A DNA stretch of 64,000 nucleotides from Vibrio cincinnatiensis (GTDB lineage Bacteria; Pseudomonadota; Gammaproteobacteria; Enterobacterales; Vibrionaceae). Both the position numbers and the translations under genes were made by a program. Shown here piece by piece: positions 19,366-30,903 of this stretch (positions are counted from its first letter, which is position 1; every line of letters begins with the position of its first letter). The stretch lies in NCBI RefSeq assembly GCF_022113815.1, contig NZ_SGOM01000005.1, positions 62,001-126,000 of the forward strand, given 5' to 3'. Below the pieces are notes generated by a model, which did not search any database, was not told where the DNA came from, and worked only from the letters and a program-made list of their open reading frames with translations.

Positions 19366-19899
19366 TTACTTCTTCTTAGCTTCTTTAGTACGCACATTTT
19401 CATCTGCGTAACGAATACCTTTGCCTTTATAAGGCTCAGGCGCGCGGTAAGAACGAATGTCAGCCGCAACCTGACCAACTTCTTGCTTATCGCAACCAGT
19501 TAGGACAATTTCAGTTTGGGTTGGACATTCGGCTTTAACACCCGCTGGCAACTCGTGCTCAACTGGGTGAGAGAAGCCTAGAGTTAGACCTACAGCGTTG
19601 CCTTTGATAGCAGCACGGTAACCTACACCCTTAAGAACGAGCTTCTTAGTAAAGCCTTCAGTAACACCAACAACCATGTTGTTCACTAGAGCGCGAGCAG
19701 TACCTGCTTGAGCCCAAGCGTTTGCGATACCCTCACGAGGACCGAACGTTAGGTTGTTTTCTTCCTGTGCGACCACTACGCCATTGTGAATAACGCGAGT
19801 TAATTCACCTTTAGCGCCTTTAATAGTGATCTCTTGGCCGTTTAGTTTCACCTCTACGCCAGCTGGAATAGCGACAGGTGCTTTAGCAACACGAGACAT
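19366..19899 (-). CDS. rplF: 50S ribosomal protein L6
   Basis: L6 (177 residues) lies at the base of the factor-binding stalk. Two duplicated L6 folds are visible, and the C-terminal [24 protein letters not shown] matches the family. It sits 17 bases after rpsH. Confidence 0.98.
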   Translation of the reverse strand: MSRVAKAPVAIPAGVEVKLNGQEITIKGAKGELTRVIHNGVVVAQEENNLTFGPREGIANAWAQAGTARALVNNMVVGVTEGFTKKLVLKGVGYRAAIKGNAVGLTLGFSHPVEHELPAGVKAECPTQTEIVLTGCDKQEVGQVAADIRSYRAPEPYKGKGIRYADENVRTKEAKKK

Positions 19900-19916
19900 G
19901 TTCTACTCCTATTAAA

Positions 19917-20309
19917 TTAAGCTACGTAGCAAATGATTTCACCGCCAAGACCTGCTTTGCGAGCAGCGCGGTCTGACATCAGACCCTTGGAAGTGGAAAT
20001 AACAGCAACACCAAGACCGCCCATCACTGATGGAAGCTCATCTTTCTTCTTGTAAACACGAAGACCTGGACGAGAAACGCGTTTGATTTGCTCAATTACT
20101 GGTTTTGCTTGGAAATACTTAAGCGTAATTTCCAGCTCAGGTTTTGCTTCGCCTTCAACAGCGAAGTCTGCGATGTAACCTTCAGCTTTAAGTAGTGCAG
20201 CAATTGCAACTTTAAGCTTTGAAGAAGGCATTTTTACAGCAACTTTATTTGCTGCCTGACCGTTACGAATACGGGTCAGCATATCCGAAATCGGATCTTG
20301 CATGCTCAT
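19917..20309 (-). CDS. rpsH: 30S ribosomal protein S8
   Basis: S8 (130 residues) binds the central domain of 16S rRNA and, in E. coli, represses the spc operon by binding near the rplE start. [18 protein letters not shown] and the C-terminal [20 protein letters not shown] motif are diagnostic. It lies 29 bases after rpsN. Confidence 0.98.
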   Translation of the reverse strand: MSMQDPISDMLTRIRNGQAANKVAVKMPSSKLKVAIAALLKAEGYIADFAVEGEAKPELEITLKYFQAKPVIEQIKRVSRPGLRVYKKKDELPSVMGGLGVAVISTSKGLMSDRAARKAGLGGEIICYVA

Positions 20310-20338
20310 AGACTATACTCCAAATGATTAAGTGGCAA

Positions 20339-20644
20339 TTACCAGCTAGCCTTACGAAGTCCAGGAATCTCGCCTTTCATGCAAGCTTCACGAACTTTGA
20401 TACGGCTTAGACCGAATTTACGTAGGTAACCGTGTGGACGACCAGTTTGGTTGCAACGGTTGCGCTGACGTGATGCACTTGAATCACGTGGAAGAGTTTG
20501 CAGTTTAAGAACCGCATTCCAACGATCTTCTTCTGATGCGTTTACATCGCTGATGATAGCTTTAAGCGCTGCACGCTTTTCTGCGTACTGAGCTACGAGC
20601 TTGGCACGTTTAACTTCACGTGCTTTCATTGATTGTTTAGCCAT
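20339..20644 (-). CDS. rpsN: 30S ribosomal protein S14
   Basis: S14 (101 residues) is the long zinc-free (C-) form, with [20 protein letters not shown] at the start and [21 protein letters not shown] near the end; the CxxC pairs of the short zinc form are absent. It follows rplE by 17 bases in the spc operon. Confidence 0.97.
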   Translation of the reverse strand: MAKQSMKAREVKRAKLVAQYAEKRAALKAIISDVNASEEDRWNAVLKLQTLPRDSSASRQRNRCNQTGRPHGYLRKFGLSRIKVREACMKGEIPGLRKASW

Positions 20645-20661
20645 AACAGTAACCCTTCACC

Positions 20662-21201
20662 TTACTTACGGAATGGGAAGTTAAAGGCAGCCAGCAGAGC
20701 ACGGCCTTCCTCATCGGTACTAGCAGACGTCGTGATAGTGATATCAAGACCGCGTACACGATCGACTTTATCGTAGTCGATTTCCGGAAAGATGATTTGC
20801 TCGCGAACGCCCATGCTGTAGTTACCGCGTCCGTCAAAAGACTTAGCGCTAACACCGCGGAAATCGCGTACACGTGGTAGAGCGATAGAAATCAAACGCT
20901 CTAGAAAATCCCACATGCGTTCGCCACGCAAGGTTACTTTACAACCGATTGGGTAGCCTTCACGGATTTTGAAACCAGCAACAGATTTGCGTGCTTTAGT
21001 GATAAGTGGCTTTTGACCAGAGATGGTCGCCATATCAGAAGCTGCATTTTCTAGTAGTTTCTTATCGTTGATAGCTTCACCAACGCCCATATTGAGGGTG
21101 ATTTTCTCAATTCTAGGGACTTGCATGACGCTTGTGTAACCGAACTGTTTGGCCAGTTCAGCGACTACAGACGACTTGTAGTAATCATGCAGTTTCGCCA
21201 T
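20662..21201 (-). CDS. rplE: 50S ribosomal protein L5
   Basis: L5 (179 residues) binds 5S rRNA and contacts the P-site tRNA. It starts [20 protein letters not shown] at 21201; the frame is open further upstream but that part overlaps rplX and is not L5-like. The start region is the place where S8 represses the spc operon in E. coli; I could not confirm that RNA fold here. Confidence 0.97.
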   Translation of the reverse strand: MAKLHDYYKSSVVAELAKQFGYTSVMQVPRIEKITLNMGVGEAINDKKLLENAASDMATISGQKPLITKARKSVAGFKIREGYPIGCKVTLRGERMWDFLERLISIALPRVRDFRGVSAKSFDGRGNYSMGVREQIIFPEIDYDKVDRVRGLDITITTSASTDEEGRALLAAFNFPFRK

Positions 21202-21223
21202 AGTAGAACTCCAAATTACTCTA

Positions 21224-21541
21224 TTAGTTAGAAACGATTTCGCCGTTAGATTTGAAGAAACGAACTTTTTTGCCGTCTTCAAAACGGAAACCGATACGGT
21301 CCGCTTTACCAGTTGCTGCGTTAAAGATTGCAACGTTAGAAGCATCAATTGCCGCTTCTTGTTCAACGATGCCACCTTGTTGACCTAGAGCCGGAACTGG
21401 CTTTTGGTGTTTTTTAACAAGGTTGATACCTTCAACGATAACTTTACCGGTTGCGAGAACCTTAGTTACTTTACCTTTCTTGCCTTTGTCTTTCCCAGCA
21501 AGAACGATCACTTCGTCATTACGACGGATTTTAGCTGCCAT
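21224..21541 (-). CDS. rplX: 50S ribosomal protein L24
   Basis: L24 (105 residues) starts large-subunit assembly. The KOW motif is at the N-terminus ([20 protein letters not shown]). It lies between rplN (13-base gap) and rplE (22-base gap). Confidence 0.97.
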   Translation of the reverse strand: MAAKIRRNDEVIVLAGKDKGKKGKVTKVLATGKVIVEGINLVKKHQKPVPALGQQGGIVEQEAAIDASNVAIFNAATGKADRIGFRFEDGKKVRFFKSNGEIVSN

Positions 21542-21554
21542 TGTTTGCCGCTCC

Positions 21555-21926
21555 TTACAGAACTTCAGGTGCTAGTGACACAATCTTCATGAATTTCGCG
21601 TTACGAAGTTCACGAGTCACTGGACCAAAGATACGTGTACCGATTGGTTGCTCAGTATTGTTGTTAAGCAATACGCAAGCATTTCGGTCGAAGCGAATGA
21701 CAGAACCGTCTGGACGACGTACGCCTTTACGGGTGCGAACTACCACTGCCTTCAATACATCACCTTTTTTTACTTTACCGCGAGGAATTGCTTCTTTCAC
21801 AGTAACTTTGATGATGTCGCCCACATGGGCGTAACGACGGTGAGAGCCACCCAGAACCTTAATACACATTACGCTGCGAGCGCCTGAGTTATCAGCTGCG
21901 TCCAGCATACTTTGCATTTGGATCAT
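21555..21926 (-). CDS. rplN: 50S ribosomal protein L14
   Basis: L14 (123 residues) lies at the subunit interface. [33 protein letters not shown] is the family pattern. It is the first gene of the spc operon, preceded by a promoter, a short leader with a terminator-like hairpin, and GCGGAG before the ATG. Confidence 0.98.
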   Translation of the reverse strand: MIQMQSMLDAADNSGARSVMCIKVLGGSHRRYAHVGDIIKVTVKEAIPRGKVKKGDVLKAVVVRTRKGVRRPDGSVIRFDRNACVLLNNNTEQPIGTRIFGPVTRELRNAKFMKIVSLAPEVL

Positions 21927-21947
21927 GTTAGTGCTCCGCTAAATATT

Positions 21948-21972
21948 AAAAAAACTAGACCCATCTCGGGTC
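21948..21972 (-). promoter_or_regulatory. Terminator-like hairpin in the spc operon leader
   Basis: On the minus strand GACCC-gagat-GGGTC (21958-21972) is followed by TAG and then seven T residues (21948-21954), all between the spc promoter and rplN. The stem is only five pairs, four of them G-C. It has the form of an intrinsic terminator, so it may reduce or regulate transcription into the spc operon. Confidence 0.5.
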
Positions 21973-21997
21973 GGGCTGCCTCTTTAAAGGGACGCGA

Positions 21998-22032
21998 ATT
22001 GTACCACCCTTTTTTGTGATTGGGTAGTCAAA
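21998..22032 (-). promoter_or_regulatory. spc operon promoter
   Basis: The minus strand has a TACAAT -10 element at 21998-22003. The upstream CTACCCA stretch corresponds in position to the -35 region of the E. coli spc promoter. A TTGACT is present but 22 bases from the -10, too far to be the partner. Transcription would start near 21991, just after the S10 operon terminator. Confidence 0.6.
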
Positions 22033-22065
22033 AAACAAGCGGCCCCAAAAATAATTGGGGCCGCT
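22031..22065 (-). terminator. Terminator of the S10 operon (after rpsQ)
   Basis: A GC-rich 11-pair stem (AGCGGCCCCAA / TTGGGGCCGCT) with a six-base loop is followed on the minus strand by TG and six T residues. It lies 21 bases after the rpsQ stop and separates the S10 operon from spc. Confidence 0.92.
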
Positions 22066-22086
22066 GTATTCGCATCAAAAGCTCAA

Positions 22087-22341
22087 TTAGATTTTCGCTT
22101 TTTCTACTACTTTTACCAATGTCCAAGACTTAGTCTTAGACAGTGGACGACACTCACGGATTTCAACAGTGTCGCCAATGCCACACTCGTTGCTTTCATC
22201 ATGTGCGTGTACTTTAGTCGTGCGTCGAACGAATTTACCGTAGATTGGGTGCTTCACGAAACGCTCGATAGCAACAACGATAGACTTGTCCATCTTGTCA
22301 CTAACAACACGACCTTGTTGGGTACGAATTTTGTCGCTCAT
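22087..22341 (-). CDS. rpsQ: 30S ribosomal protein S17
   Basis: S17 (84 residues) is an OB-fold primary binder of 16S r[21 protein letters not shown] and [17 protein letters not shown] are typical. Its ATG shares one base with the rpmC stop codon (TAATG), which couples translation. It is the last gene of the S10 operon. Confidence 0.97.
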   Translation of the reverse strand: MSDKIRTQQGRVVSDKMDKSIVVAIERFVKHPIYGKFVRRTTKVHAHDESNECGIGDTVEIRECRPLSKTKSWTLVKVVEKAKI

Positions 22342-22532
22342 TATGCGCCTGCCTTCTCAGTCAAAACAGTTTTCACACGTGCGATATCACGGCGGACAGC
22401 TTTCAGAGTATGAGTTTGCTGTAGTTGACCAGTGGCAGCTTGCATGCGCAAGTTGAACTGTTCTTTCAGCAAATTCAATAGCTCAGAGTTAAGCTCTTCA
22501 ACGCTTTTTTCGCGTAGATCTTGTGCTTTCAT
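22341..22532 (-). CDS. rpmC: 50S ribosomal protein L29
   Basis: L29 (63 residues) lies near the exit tunnel. Translation starts at the ATG at 22532 ([19 protein letters not shown]), which shares its A with the rplP stop (TGATG). A GTG one codon earlier also fits the frame but lies inside rplP. The two-helix L29 pattern with [16 protein letters not shown] is clear. Confidence 0.96.
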   Translation of the reverse strand: MKAQDLREKSVEELNSELLNLLKEQFNLRMQAATGQLQQTHTLKAVRRDIARVKTVLTEKAGA

Positions 22533-22942
22533 CACATCACCTGCTTAGTTACAAATGTAGTCTTGAATGGCAGTTTACGTGCCGCTAGGCGGAACGCTTC
22601 ACGAGCCAATTCTTCAGGTACACCATCAACTTCGTACATTACCTTGCCAGGTTGGATTTGGGCTACCCAGTACTCAACGTTACCTTTACCCTTACCTTGA
22701 CGAACTTCAAGTGGTTTTTCTGTGATTGGTTTGTCTGGGAACACACGGATCCAGATTTTACCTTGACGCTTAATATGACGCGTCATCGCACGACGTGCCG
22801 CTTCGATTTGACGAGCAGTTAGACGACCACGGCCTACAGCTTTCAAACCAAAGGTGCCGAAGCTGACTTCAGTACCTTTTGCTAGGCCACGGTTACGACC
22901 TGTATGAACCTTGCGGAACTTAGTACGTTTAGGTTGTAGCAT
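22532..22942 (-). CDS. rplP: 50S ribosomal protein L16
   Basis: L16 (136 residues) helps form the A site and is required late in assembly. [20 protein letters not shown] and the C-terminal [17 protein letters not shown] are diagnostic. It overlaps rpmC by one base and follows rpsC after 11 bases. Confidence 0.98.
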   Translation of the reverse strand: MLQPKRTKFRKVHTGRNRGLAKGTEVSFGTFGLKAVGRGRLTARQIEAARRAMTRHIKRQGKIWIRVFPDKPITEKPLEVRQGKGKGNVEYWVAQIQPGKVMYEVDGVPEELAREAFRLAARKLPFKTTFVTKQVM

Positions 22943-22953
22943 CTGTCTACTCC

Positions 22954-23652
22954 TTACTTACGGCCTTTACGCTGCTTCTTAGGCTTGTCAGCCTTTGGCT
23001 CTACTGCGTTAGCAGCTGGCATACCGCCTAGAATCTCACCTTTGAAGATCCAAACTTTAACGCCGATTACACCATAGGTGGTGTGAGCCGAAGAAGTTGC
23101 GTAATCAATGTCAGCACGAAGAGTGTGTAGAGGCACGCGGCCTTCACGATACCACTCAGAACGTGCAATTTCAGCACCGCCTAGACGGCCACTTACTTCC
23201 ACTTTGATACCTTTAGCGCCTAGGCGCATTGCGTTTTGTACTGCGCGCTTCATCGCACGACGGAACATAACGCGACGCTCTAGTTGAGACGCGATGCTAT
23301 CAGCCACTAATTGACCGTCTAGCTCAGGTTTACGTACCTCAGAAATATTGATCTGAGCTGGTACACCTGCAATTTTAGCTACAGCTGCGCGTAGCTTCTC
23401 AACGTCTTCACCTTTCTTACCGATAACTACGCCTGGACGAGCAGTGTGAATAGTCACACGAATGCTTTTTGCAGGACGCTCGATAACGATGCGTGATAAA
23501 GACGCTTTTGCCAATTCCTTAGTAAGGTATTGACGTACCTTGAAGTCGCCGTCTAGGTTGTCAGCGAAATCTTTGGTATTAGCAAACCATGTAGCATTCC
23601 AAGGCTTAACGATGCCTAGACGAATACCATTTGGATGTACTTTCTGACCCAT
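22954..23652 (-). CDS. rpsC: 30S ribosomal protein S3
   Basis: S3 (232 residues) forms part of the mRNA entry site and helicase. It has [19 protein letters not shown], the KH domain with [13 protein letters not shown], and a basic C-terminal tail KKQRKGRK. It lies 19 bases after rplV. Confidence 0.98.
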   Translation of the reverse strand: MGQKVHPNGIRLGIVKPWNATWFANTKDFADNLDGDFKVRQYLTKELAKASLSRIVIERPAKSIRVTIHTARPGVVIGKKGEDVEKLRAAVAKIAGVPAQINISEVRKPELDGQLVADSIASQLERRVMFRRAMKRAVQNAMRLGAKGIKVEVSGRLGGAEIARSEWYREGRVPLHTLRADIDYATSSAHTTYGVIGVKVWIFKGEILGGMPAANAVEPKADKPKKQRKGRK

Positions 23653-23671
23653 TGCTTACTCTCCTAGTCTC

Positions 23672-24004
23672 TTAGCGATCTGCGACAACCACAGTAATGT
23701 GGCTTGAACGCTTCAAGATACGGTCCGCACGGCCTTTAGCACGAGGCATAATACGCTTCATGATAGGGCCCTCATCTACGAAGATTTTAGCGACACATAG
23801 ATCGTCGATGTCAGCACCTTCGTTGTGCTCCGCGTTAGCGATTGCTGACTCAAGAACTTTCTTAATCAGATCAGCCGCTTTTTTGTTGCTGAATGTTAGA
23901 AGTTCTAGAGCTTGGTCTACTGACTTACCACGAATTTGATCTGCAACTAAGCGAGCTTTCTGAGGCGAAATGCGAGCAAAGTTATGTTTAGCGAATGCTT
24001 CCAT
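23672..24004 (-). CDS. rplV: 50S ribosomal protein L22
   Basis: L22 (110 residues) reaches the polypeptide exit tunnel with its beta hairpin ([20 protein letters not shown]). I start it at the second of two adjacent ATG codons (24004) by analogy with E. coli L22; the first, at 24007, is possible. Confidence 0.96.
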   Translation of the reverse strand: MEAFAKHNFARISPQKARLVADQIRGKSVDQALELLTFSNKKAADLIKKVLESAIANAEHNEGADIDDLCVAKIFVDEGPIMKRIMPRAKGRADRILKRSSHITVVVADR

Positions 24005-24014
24005 CATCTACTCC

Positions 24015-24296
<282 letters not shown>

Positions 24297-24313
24297 TTAT
24301 CCTCTTAAATAGA

Positions 24314-25138
24314 TTACTTAGTGCGACGACGTACGATGTACTTGTCGGTGCGTTTGTTTTTACGGGTCTTGAAGCCTTTCGTTGGCATACCCCATGGAGA
24401 TACTGGATGACGGCCACCAGAAGTACGACCTTCACCACCACCATGTGGGTGATCAACAGGGTTCATTACCACACCGCGAACGGTAGGACGAACACCACGC
24501 CAACGGCTAGCACCCGCTTTACCTAGTTCACGCAGCATGTGCTCAGAGTTGCCAACTTCACCGATTGTTGCACGGCCTTCAGCAAGTACTTTGCGCGTTT
24601 CACCAGAGCGTAGACGGATAGTAACATAAGCACCATCACGCGCTACAAGTTGTGCATAAGCGCCCGCAGAACGAGCTACTTGCGCACCTTTACCCGGAGT
24701 CAATTCAACGTTATGAATGGTTGAACCTACTGGGATATTGCGCATAGGCAAAGCATTACCTGCTTTGATTGGCGCATCAACACCAGACTGGATAACATCT
24801 CCAGCTTTGATGCCTTTAGGTGCAATGATGTAACGACGCTCACCGTCTGCATACAGAACTAGAGCAATATTTGCGCTACGGTTTGGATCGTATTCTAGAC
24901 GTTCAACTTTCGCTGGGATACCGTCTTTAGTACGTTTGAAATCAATCAAACGATAGTGTTGTTTGTGACCACCACCGATGTGACGTACTGTGATACGACC
25001 GTTGTTATTACGACCACCATTCTTAGAGTTTTTCTCTAGAAGAGGGGCGTAAGGCTTACCCTTGTGTAGGTCAGCGTTAACAACTTTAACAACGTGACGA
25101 CGACCAGCCGAAGTCGGCTTACATTTAACAATAGCCAT
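24314..25138 (-). CDS. rplB: 50S ribosomal protein L2
   Basis: L2 (274 residues) is needed for subunit joining and peptidyl transferase activity. [19 protein letters not shown] and the C-terminal [21 protein letters not shown] motif, with its essential histidine, are present. It lies between rplW and rpsS in the S10 operon. Confidence 0.98.
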   Translation of the reverse strand: MAIVKCKPTSAGRRHVVKVVNADLHKGKPYAPLLEKNSKNGGRNNNGRITVRHIGGGHKQHYRLIDFKRTKDGIPAKVERLEYDPNRSANIALVLYADGERRYIIAPKGIKAGDVIQSGVDAPIKAGNALPMRNIPVGSTIHNVELTPGKGAQVARSAGAYAQLVARDGAYVTIRLRSGETRKVLAEGRATIGEVGNSEHMLRELGKAGASRWRGVRPTVRGVVMNPVDHPHGGGEGRTSGGRHPVSPWGMPTKGFKTRKNKRTDKYIVRRRTK

Positions 25139-25154
25139 TTTTCAACTACTCCTG

Positions 25155-25457
25155 TTATTCCGCGCCGCCAACAAAGTCAAGATCTTGACCTTCTTTCAAA
25201 GTAACGTACGCTTTCTTCACGTCTGAACGACGGCCTTGGCGTAGACCTTGACGCTTGGTCTTACCCTTAAGAATAAGAGTATTTACAGACTTAACTTCAA
25301 CTTCAAATAGCTTTTCTACAGCTGCTTTGATCTCTTTTTTAGTGGCATCTTTTGCTACTTTAAAAACGATAGTGTTCGCTTTTTCAGCAGCCATGGTTGC
25401 TTTTTCAGAGATGTGCGGTGCACGTAGAACTTTTAGTAGACGCTCTTCACGGATCAT
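25155..25457 (-). CDS. rplW: 50S ribosomal protein L23
   Basis: L23 (100 residues) is the docking site for trigger factor and SRP at the tunnel exit. The frame begins [21 protein letters not shown] and contains the [22 protein letters not shown] loop. Its ATG overlaps the rplD stop by four bases (ATGA), so translation is coupled. Confidence 0.97.
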   Translation of the reverse strand: MIREERLLKVLRAPHISEKATMAAEKANTIVFKVAKDATKKEIKAAVEKLFEVEVKSVNTLILKGKTKRQGLRQGRRSDVKKAYVTLKEGQDLDFVGGAE

Positions 25458-26056
25458 GCCAGCATCTCCTCAACTTGCTTAACTGCAGCAGCAGTCATTA
25501 GAACCTTGTCAAATGCGATGAGGCTAACTGGATCAATACCAGCAACGTCACGCACGTCAACTTTGTATAGGTTACGAGCAGCTAAGAATAGATTTTCGTC
25601 TACTTCGCCAGTAACGATAAGAACATCGTTAAGCTCAAGTTCTTTAAGCTTAGCTACTAGCTCTTTTGTTTTTGGTGCTTCAACTGAGAAGTTATCAACA
25701 ACGATTAAACGCTCTTGACGAACAAGCTCAGAAAGAATGCTTTTCATAGCACCACGGTACATTTTTTTGTTTACTTTAACGCTGTGATCTTGTGGTTTCG
25801 CAGCAAAAGTAACACCACCTGTACGCCAGATTGGGCTACGGATTGTACCAGCACGTGCACGGCCAGTACCTTTTTGACGCCATGGCTTAGCGCCACCGCC
25901 AGAAACTTCTGAACGTGTCTTTTGAGCACGAGTACCTTGACGAGCACCTGCTGCATAAGCAACAACTACTTGGTGTACAAGAGCTTCGTTGAACTCACGT
26001 CCGAAAGTAGTTTCGGAAACAGTTAGTGCGTTAGCACCTTTAACCATCAATTCCAT
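25454..26056 (-). CDS. rplD: 50S ribosomal protein L4, S10 operon repressor
   Basis: L4 (200 residues) is a tunnel protein and, in E. coli and V. cholerae, the autogenous repressor of the S10 operon, acting on the leader before rps[30 protein letters not shown] loop residues (about 60-85) are present. It follows rplC by 16 bases. Confidence 0.98.
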   Translation of the reverse strand: MELMVKGANALTVSETTFGREFNEALVHQVVVAYAAGARQGTRAQKTRSEVSGGGAKPWRQKGTGRARAGTIRSPIWRTGGVTFAAKPQDHSVKVNKKMYRGAMKSILSELVRQERLIVVDNFSVEAPKTKELVAKLKELELNDVLIVTGEVDENLFLAARNLYKVDVRDVAGIDPVSLIAFDKVLMTAAAVKQVEEMLA

Positions 26057-26072
26057 TACTTACTCCTAGACG

Positions 26073-26702
26073 TTATGCTTTAACAGCTGGTTTGACGATC
26101 ACGTTAGCGCCAGTTGCACCTGGGACTGCACCTTTAATAAGAAGCAGATTGCGCTCAGCGTCAACACGTACGATCTCTAGGTTTTGAGTCGTTACACGCT
26201 CAGCACCCATGTGACCTGCCATTTTTTTGCCTTTAAATACGCGACCTGGAGTTTGACATTGGCCAATTGAACCCGGTGCACGGTGAGACAAAGAGTTACC
26301 GTGAGTCATATCTTGAGTGCGGAAGTTCCAGCGCTTAACAGCACCTTGGAAGCCTTTACCCTTCGATGTACCAGTAACGTCTACTTTCTTAATTTCGTTG
26401 AACAGTTCAACCGTTAGTTCAGCACCAACTTCGAACTCTTCGCCGTTTTCTAAACGGAATTCCCAAAGACCGCGACCAGCTTCAACACCTGCTTTCGCAA
26501 AGTGACCTGCTTCTGGTTTAGTTACGCGGCTAGCTTTCTTAGCACCAGCAGTTACTTGGATTGCAGCATAGCCGTCAGTCTCAAGAGTTTTCACTTGAGA
26601 AACACGGTTCGCTTCAACCTCAACAACAGTTACTGGGATAGAAACGCCTTCTTCAGTAAATACGCGGGTCATACCCACTTTACGTCCGACTAGACCAATC
26701 AT
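26073..26702 (-). CDS. rplC: 50S ribosomal protein L3
   Basis: L3 (209 residues) is an early assembly protein whose loop reaches the peptidyl transferase centre. [19 protein letters not shown] and [20 protein letters not shown] are diagnostic; the glutamine in GQCQTPG is the site methylated in E. coli. It lies 14 bases after rpsJ. Confidence 0.98.
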   Translation of the reverse strand: MIGLVGRKVGMTRVFTEEGVSIPVTVVEVEANRVSQVKTLETDGYAAIQVTAGAKKASRVTKPEAGHFAKAGVEAGRGLWEFRLENGEEFEVGAELTVELFNEIKKVDVTGTSKGKGFQGAVKRWNFRTQDMTHGNSLSHRAPGSIGQCQTPGRVFKGKKMAGHMGAERVTTQNLEIVRVDAERNLLLIKGAVPGATGANVIVKPAVKA

Positions 26703-26716
26703 TCTTCTAATCTCCC

Positions 26717-27274
<558 letters not shown>

Positions 27275-27279
27275 GCTGC

Positions 27280-27307
27280 ATTATACAGATCACAGATTCT
27301 CTTGCAA
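27280..27307 (-). promoter_or_regulatory. S10 operon promoter
   Basis: On the minus strand TTGCAA (27302-27307) and a consensus TATAAT (27280-27285) are separated by 16 bases. Transcription would start near 27273. Confidence 0.75.
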
Positions 27308-27342
27308 GGGGTGTTTGAAAAATAAACGAACAGAAGTAAGAA

Positions 27343-27372
27343 GAAGGCCAAAGGATTGTGTGCTTGGCCTTC
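27343..27372 (-). terminator. Terminator after rlmB
   Basis: A nine-pair stem (GAAGGCCAA / TTGGCCTTC) with a 12-base loop starts eight bases beyond the rlmB stop. On the minus strand it runs into a T-rich but interrupted stretch, so termination may be moderate. It lies just before the S10 promoter. Confidence 0.6.
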
Positions 27373-27379
27373 CTATTTA

Positions 27380-28120
27380 TTATTTGATATTGCGCTGACG
27401 AACCGCTTCAAACAAGCAAATGCCAGTGGCAACAGAGACATTGAGGCTCGATACACTGCCTGCCATTGGGATTTTAATCAAATCATCACAGGTTTCACGC
27501 GTTAAACGGCGCATGCCATCTCCTTCCGCTCCCATTACAATCGCTAATGGCCCTGTCAATTTGCTTTGATAGATATCATGGGTCGCTTCACCCGCGGTTC
27601 CCACAAACCAAACGCCTAGTTCTTGCAATGCACGCATTGTACGAGCCAAGTTTGTCACACGAACTAAAGGGACAGTTTCGGCTGCGCCACATGCCACTTT
27701 ACTAACAGTTGCCGTCATTGGAGCAGATTTGTCTTTAGGGACAATTACTGCAGCAACGCCTGCGGCATCAGCATTACGTAAACAAGCCCCCAAGTTATGT
27801 GGGTCGGTCACCCCATCAAGCACTAATAGCAAAGGCTGTTCATGTTGACTAAGAATCTCCTCTAAGTCATGTTCATTGAGCGCTTTTGCTGGTCGAACTT
27901 TGGCAATCACACCTTGATGATTCGCCCCTTGTGCTTTGTCATCTAACGTTTTTCGCCCCATCTCCTGAATGGACACACCTAAGCGTAATAATTCATTTAA
28001 TACAGGCAGTAACCTGTCATCTTGTCGACCTTTTAATACATACGCTTCGATGATACGCGCAGGGTCGCGCTGCATGACAGCGCTGACCGAGTGAATACCA
28101 TAAATTAATTCGTTACTCAT
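27380..28120 (-). CDS. rlmB: 23S rRNA (guanosine(2251)-2'-O)-methyltransferase RlmB
   Basis: RlmB methylates the ribose of G2251 in the P loop of 23S rRNA, using S-adenosylmethionine. The 246-residue SpoU-family protein has an N-terminal substrate-binding domain and the knotted C-terminal domain with motifs [28 protein letters not shown] and [15 protein letters not shown]. It lies seven bases after rnr, as in E. coli, so the two are probably co-transcribed. Confidence 0.96.
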   Translation of the reverse strand: MSNELIYGIHSVSAVMQRDPARIIEAYVLKGRQDDRLLPVLNELLRLGVSIQEMGRKTLDDKAQGANHQGVIAKVRPAKALNEHDLEEILSQHEQPLLLVLDGVTDPHNLGACLRNADAAGVAAVIVPKDKSAPMTATVSKVACGAAETVPLVRVTNLARTMRALQELGVWFVGTAGEATHDIYQSKLTGPLAIVMGAEGDGMRRLTRETCDDLIKIPMAGSVSSLNVSVATGICLFEAVRQRNIK

Positions 28121-28127
28121 GACTTAC

Positions 28128-30578
28128 CTATTTCGATTTCGAGCGACTTTTGGCCGTTTTAGGGCCTGATTTAGCTTTACGAGATTTATCCGGTTTGGCC
28201 CGTTTTCCTTTCTGGCTCTTGCCCGTTTCTTTTTCATCTGGACGTTTCACTGGCTCTATCATCGGAACCGCTTTTGCACCACGAGTAGCCGCTGCTTTTT
28301 TCCCTTTTGCTTTAGCTTTCGCTTCCACTGCACGTTTTTTGGCAGTTTTACCCTCGCCGCGTAGCTTACGACTTGTCTCGATTAATTCAAAATCAATTTG
28401 TCTATCATCCAGATTAACCGATAACACTTTGACCTTAACAGCATCACCCAATCGATAAATATGCCCAAAAGACTCACCAATTAATCGTTGGCCAATCGGA
28501 TCAAATTGGTAGTAATCGTTCGCCAGTGTAGAGATATGGACAAGACCATCAATATGCAGTTCGGTTAATCGAACAAAGAAGCCAAAGCCTGTGACATTAG
28601 CAATCACCCCTTCTAGCTCTTCTCCAACATGATCTTGCATATACTCACATTTGAGCCAATCAGATACTTCACGAGTTGCATCATCAGCCCGACGCTCGGT
28701 CGTCGAACATTGTTCACCATAGTAGTCCATATCATCAAAGGAATAGTGATATCCCCCTGTAGGCGTCCAACGATCTTGGTTACGTCCTTCTTGCTTCGCG
28801 ATCAGATATTTGATAGCACGGTGAAGCAGCAGATCTGGGTAGCGACGAATCGGTGACGTAAAATGCGCATAACGTTTCAAAGCTAGGCCAAAGTGCCCTG
28901 CATTATCAGCGTTGTATACCGCTTGTTTCATTGAGCGCAGCAGCATGGTTTGAATGAGTTCTTTATCTTGCCGCTCACCAATTTGCTTCATTAAGTTTGC
29001 GTAATCGGTAGGGGATGGTTCGAGGCCACCACCCAAGTCTAAGCCAAGTTCACCTAAGAAATCTCTAAAGCCCATTAAGCGCTCTTCACCCGGAGATTCG
29101 TGAACTCGGAAAAGAGCAGGCTCTTTGGCTTTTTCAACCAAAGAAGCGGAAGCAATATTGGCCATGATCATACATTCTTCAATCAGCTTATGAGCCTCAT
29201 TACGAATGACAGGTTCAATGCTTTCAATCTTACGTTGAGCATTAAAGATGAATTTGGTTTCAACCGTTTCAAACTCAATTGCCCCTCGTTGGTCTCTTGC
29301 ATCTTTAAGTACGGTATACATGTTATGGAGCTCTTCAAGGTGAGGCACTACCTCTTGGTAACGCTCACGTAGCTCTTCATCCCCTTGCAAAATCTCGTGG
29401 ACTTTGGTGTAGGTGAGCCGAGCATGTGAATTCATAACGGCTTCATAATGTTTATACCCCGAGAGCTTTCCGGTATCTGAGATCGTCATTTCACAGACCA
29501 TGCATAGACGATCCACTTGTGGGTTAAGTGAACACAACCCGTTGGAAAGAACCTCTGGAAGCATAGGTACAACTTGTGAAGGGAAGTAAACCGAGTTACC
29601 TCGATTGATTGCTTCTTTATCTAGCGCACTATCAGGGCGAACGTAATAACTGACATCAGCAATGGCAACCCATAAGCGCCAACCTCCCCCCTTTTTCGCT
29701 TCACAATAGACGGCATCATCAAAATCTCGCGCATCTTCGCCATCAATCGTTACCAAGGGTAAGTCACGTAAGTCTACACGCCCTTGTTTGGCTTCTTCAG
29801 GCACCTCTTCACTGAGGTTTTCAACCTGTTTAAGCACCTCTTCGGGCCACTCGTGGGGGATCTGGTGAGTACGGATAGCAATTTGGGTTTCCATACCTGG
29901 TGCCATATTTTCACCGAGCACTTCCACGACTTTTCCCATCATTCCTCGGCTGCGTGAGCCACGATCGGTAATTTCAATCACCACAACATTCCCCATCCGA
30001 GCCCCTTCACGTAGCTCGTTAGGAATTAAAATATCTTTATGGATACGAGAATCGTCAGGAACAACATATGAATAGCCATGTTCAAAGAAAAATCGGCCAA
30101 CGATCTGAGTATTACGCTCTTCAAGAATACGAACTAACCGCCCTTCTTTTCTACCTCGTTTATCGGTACCCGTTGGTTGAACTAAGACAAAATCACCATG
30201 GATAAGAGTACGCATTTGATGATGAGGTAGCAGGATATCGTTTTCTTTATTAAGGCTACCTTCTGGGCGAACCCAACCATGTCCATCTTTGTGACCGATG
30301 ACAGACCCTTTCACCATTTCAAGCTTTTCAGGTAAGGCATAACATTGACGACGGGTAAAAACCAGCTGGCCATCACGTTCCATCGCACGCAGGCGACGGC
30401 GTAAGCCTTCGTATTGTTCTTCACCCTTAAGCTCAAGCGCTTCAAATAAATCATTGCGATTCATAGGAACATTCGCTTGAGTAAGAAATTCTAAAATATA
30501 TTCACGACTCGGGATGGGATTCTCGTAGTTATCGGCTTCGCGATCCGCAAACGGATCAGTATGGGTAGTATCAGACAT
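28128..30578 (-). CDS. rnr: Ribonuclease R
   Basis: RNase R is a processive 3'-5' exoribonuclease that degrades structured RNA and takes part in rRNA quality control. Domain order: N-terminal winged-helix region, cold-shock RNA-binding domains (about residues 75-240), the RNB catalytic domain with the metal-binding [13 protein letters not shown] (about 275-290), an S1 domain, and a lysine-rich tail (from about 730). I chose the ATG at 30578 ([14 protein letters not shown]), giving 816 residues; the frame extends ten codons upstream to an ATG at 30608, which is less likely because AGGT precedes the inner start. Confidence 0.95.
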   Translation of the reverse strand: MSDTTHTDPFADREADNYENPIPSREYILEFLTQANVPMNRNDLFEALELKGEEQYEGLRRRLRAMERDGQLVFTRRQCYALPEKLEMVKGSVIGHKDGHGWVRPEGSLNKENDILLPHHQMRTLIHGDFVLVQPTGTDKRGRKEGRLVRILEERNTQIVGRFFFEHGYSYVVPDDSRIHKDILIPNELREGARMGNVVVIEITDRGSRSRGMMGKVVEVLGENMAPGMETQIAIRTHQIPHEWPEEVLKQVENLSEEVPEEAKQGRVDLRDLPLVTIDGEDARDFDDAVYCEAKKGGGWRLWVAIADVSYYVRPDSALDKEAINRGNSVYFPSQVVPMLPEVLSNGLCSLNPQVDRLCMVCEMTISDTGKLSGYKHYEAVMNSHARLTYTKVHEILQGDEELRERYQEVVPHLEELHNMYTVLKDARDQRGAIEFETVETKFIFNAQRKIESIEPVIRNEAHKLIEECMIMANIASASLVEKAKEPALFRVHESPGEERLMGFRDFLGELGLDLGGGLEPSPTDYANLMKQIGERQDKELIQTMLLRSMKQAVYNADNAGHFGLALKRYAHFTSPIRRYPDLLLHRAIKYLIAKQEGRNQDRWTPTGGYHYSFDDMDYYGEQCSTTERRADDATREVSDWLKCEYMQDHVGEELEGVIANVTGFGFFVRLTELHIDGLVHISTLANDYYQFDPIGQRLIGESFGHIYRLGDAVKVKVLSVNLDDRQIDFELIETSRKLRGEGKTAKKRAVEAKAKAKGKKAAATRGAKAVPMIEPVKRPDEKETGKSQKGKRAKPDKSRKAKSGPKTAKSRSKSK

Positions 30579-30903
30579 AGGCAGACCTGCTTTTCTAGGA
30601 AGGTACATAAAGTATATCCTACTGCGTTCTTAAGCTTAATAGCTAATCCCAACCGGCAGAAGCATAACAACTTTATGCATTACGTGACCGGAATCAAGTT
30701 GTCACTATAATCACAAGAAAGTTAGTCGTGTTGTATGATGACGAAATGTTGGAGAAAGTGGTAAAGCGAGCGCTAAAGCGCTGAGTAGGAAATAATAAGA
30801 TAGGCTTGAAATATTCATTATCTAAATCTATCACTTACCGCACAACTTTGTTGGGGTAAGTGACAGGATCATAGAGAAGTGTATGCGATTAAACAAGCGT
30901 TAT
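30579..30903. other. Intergenic region between rnr and motX
   Basis: This 325-base stretch contains no convincing gene. It should hold the rnr promoter; a TTGATT / TAAAGT pair with 16-base spacing on the minus strand (about 30676-30703) is a weak candidate. Two hairpins are visible: AGCGCT-aa-AGCGCT (30769-30782), and a longer imperfect one, TCACTTACC (30831-30839) with GGTAAGTGA (30855-30863) and an inner CAAC/GTTG, which may end motX transcription. In E. coli nsrR occupies this position; it is absent here. Confidence 0.5.

Noticed and set aside
20637..21375. Longer L5 protein starting at 21375 and an overlapping 78-residue frame
   Set aside because: The extra residues overlap rplX and do not resemble L5; the overlapping frame is a shadow of rplE.
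22010..22040. TTGACT as -35 of the spc promoter
   Set aside because: It is 22 bases from the TACAAT element, too far for a normal promoter; the CTACCCA position agrees better with the E. coli spc promoter.
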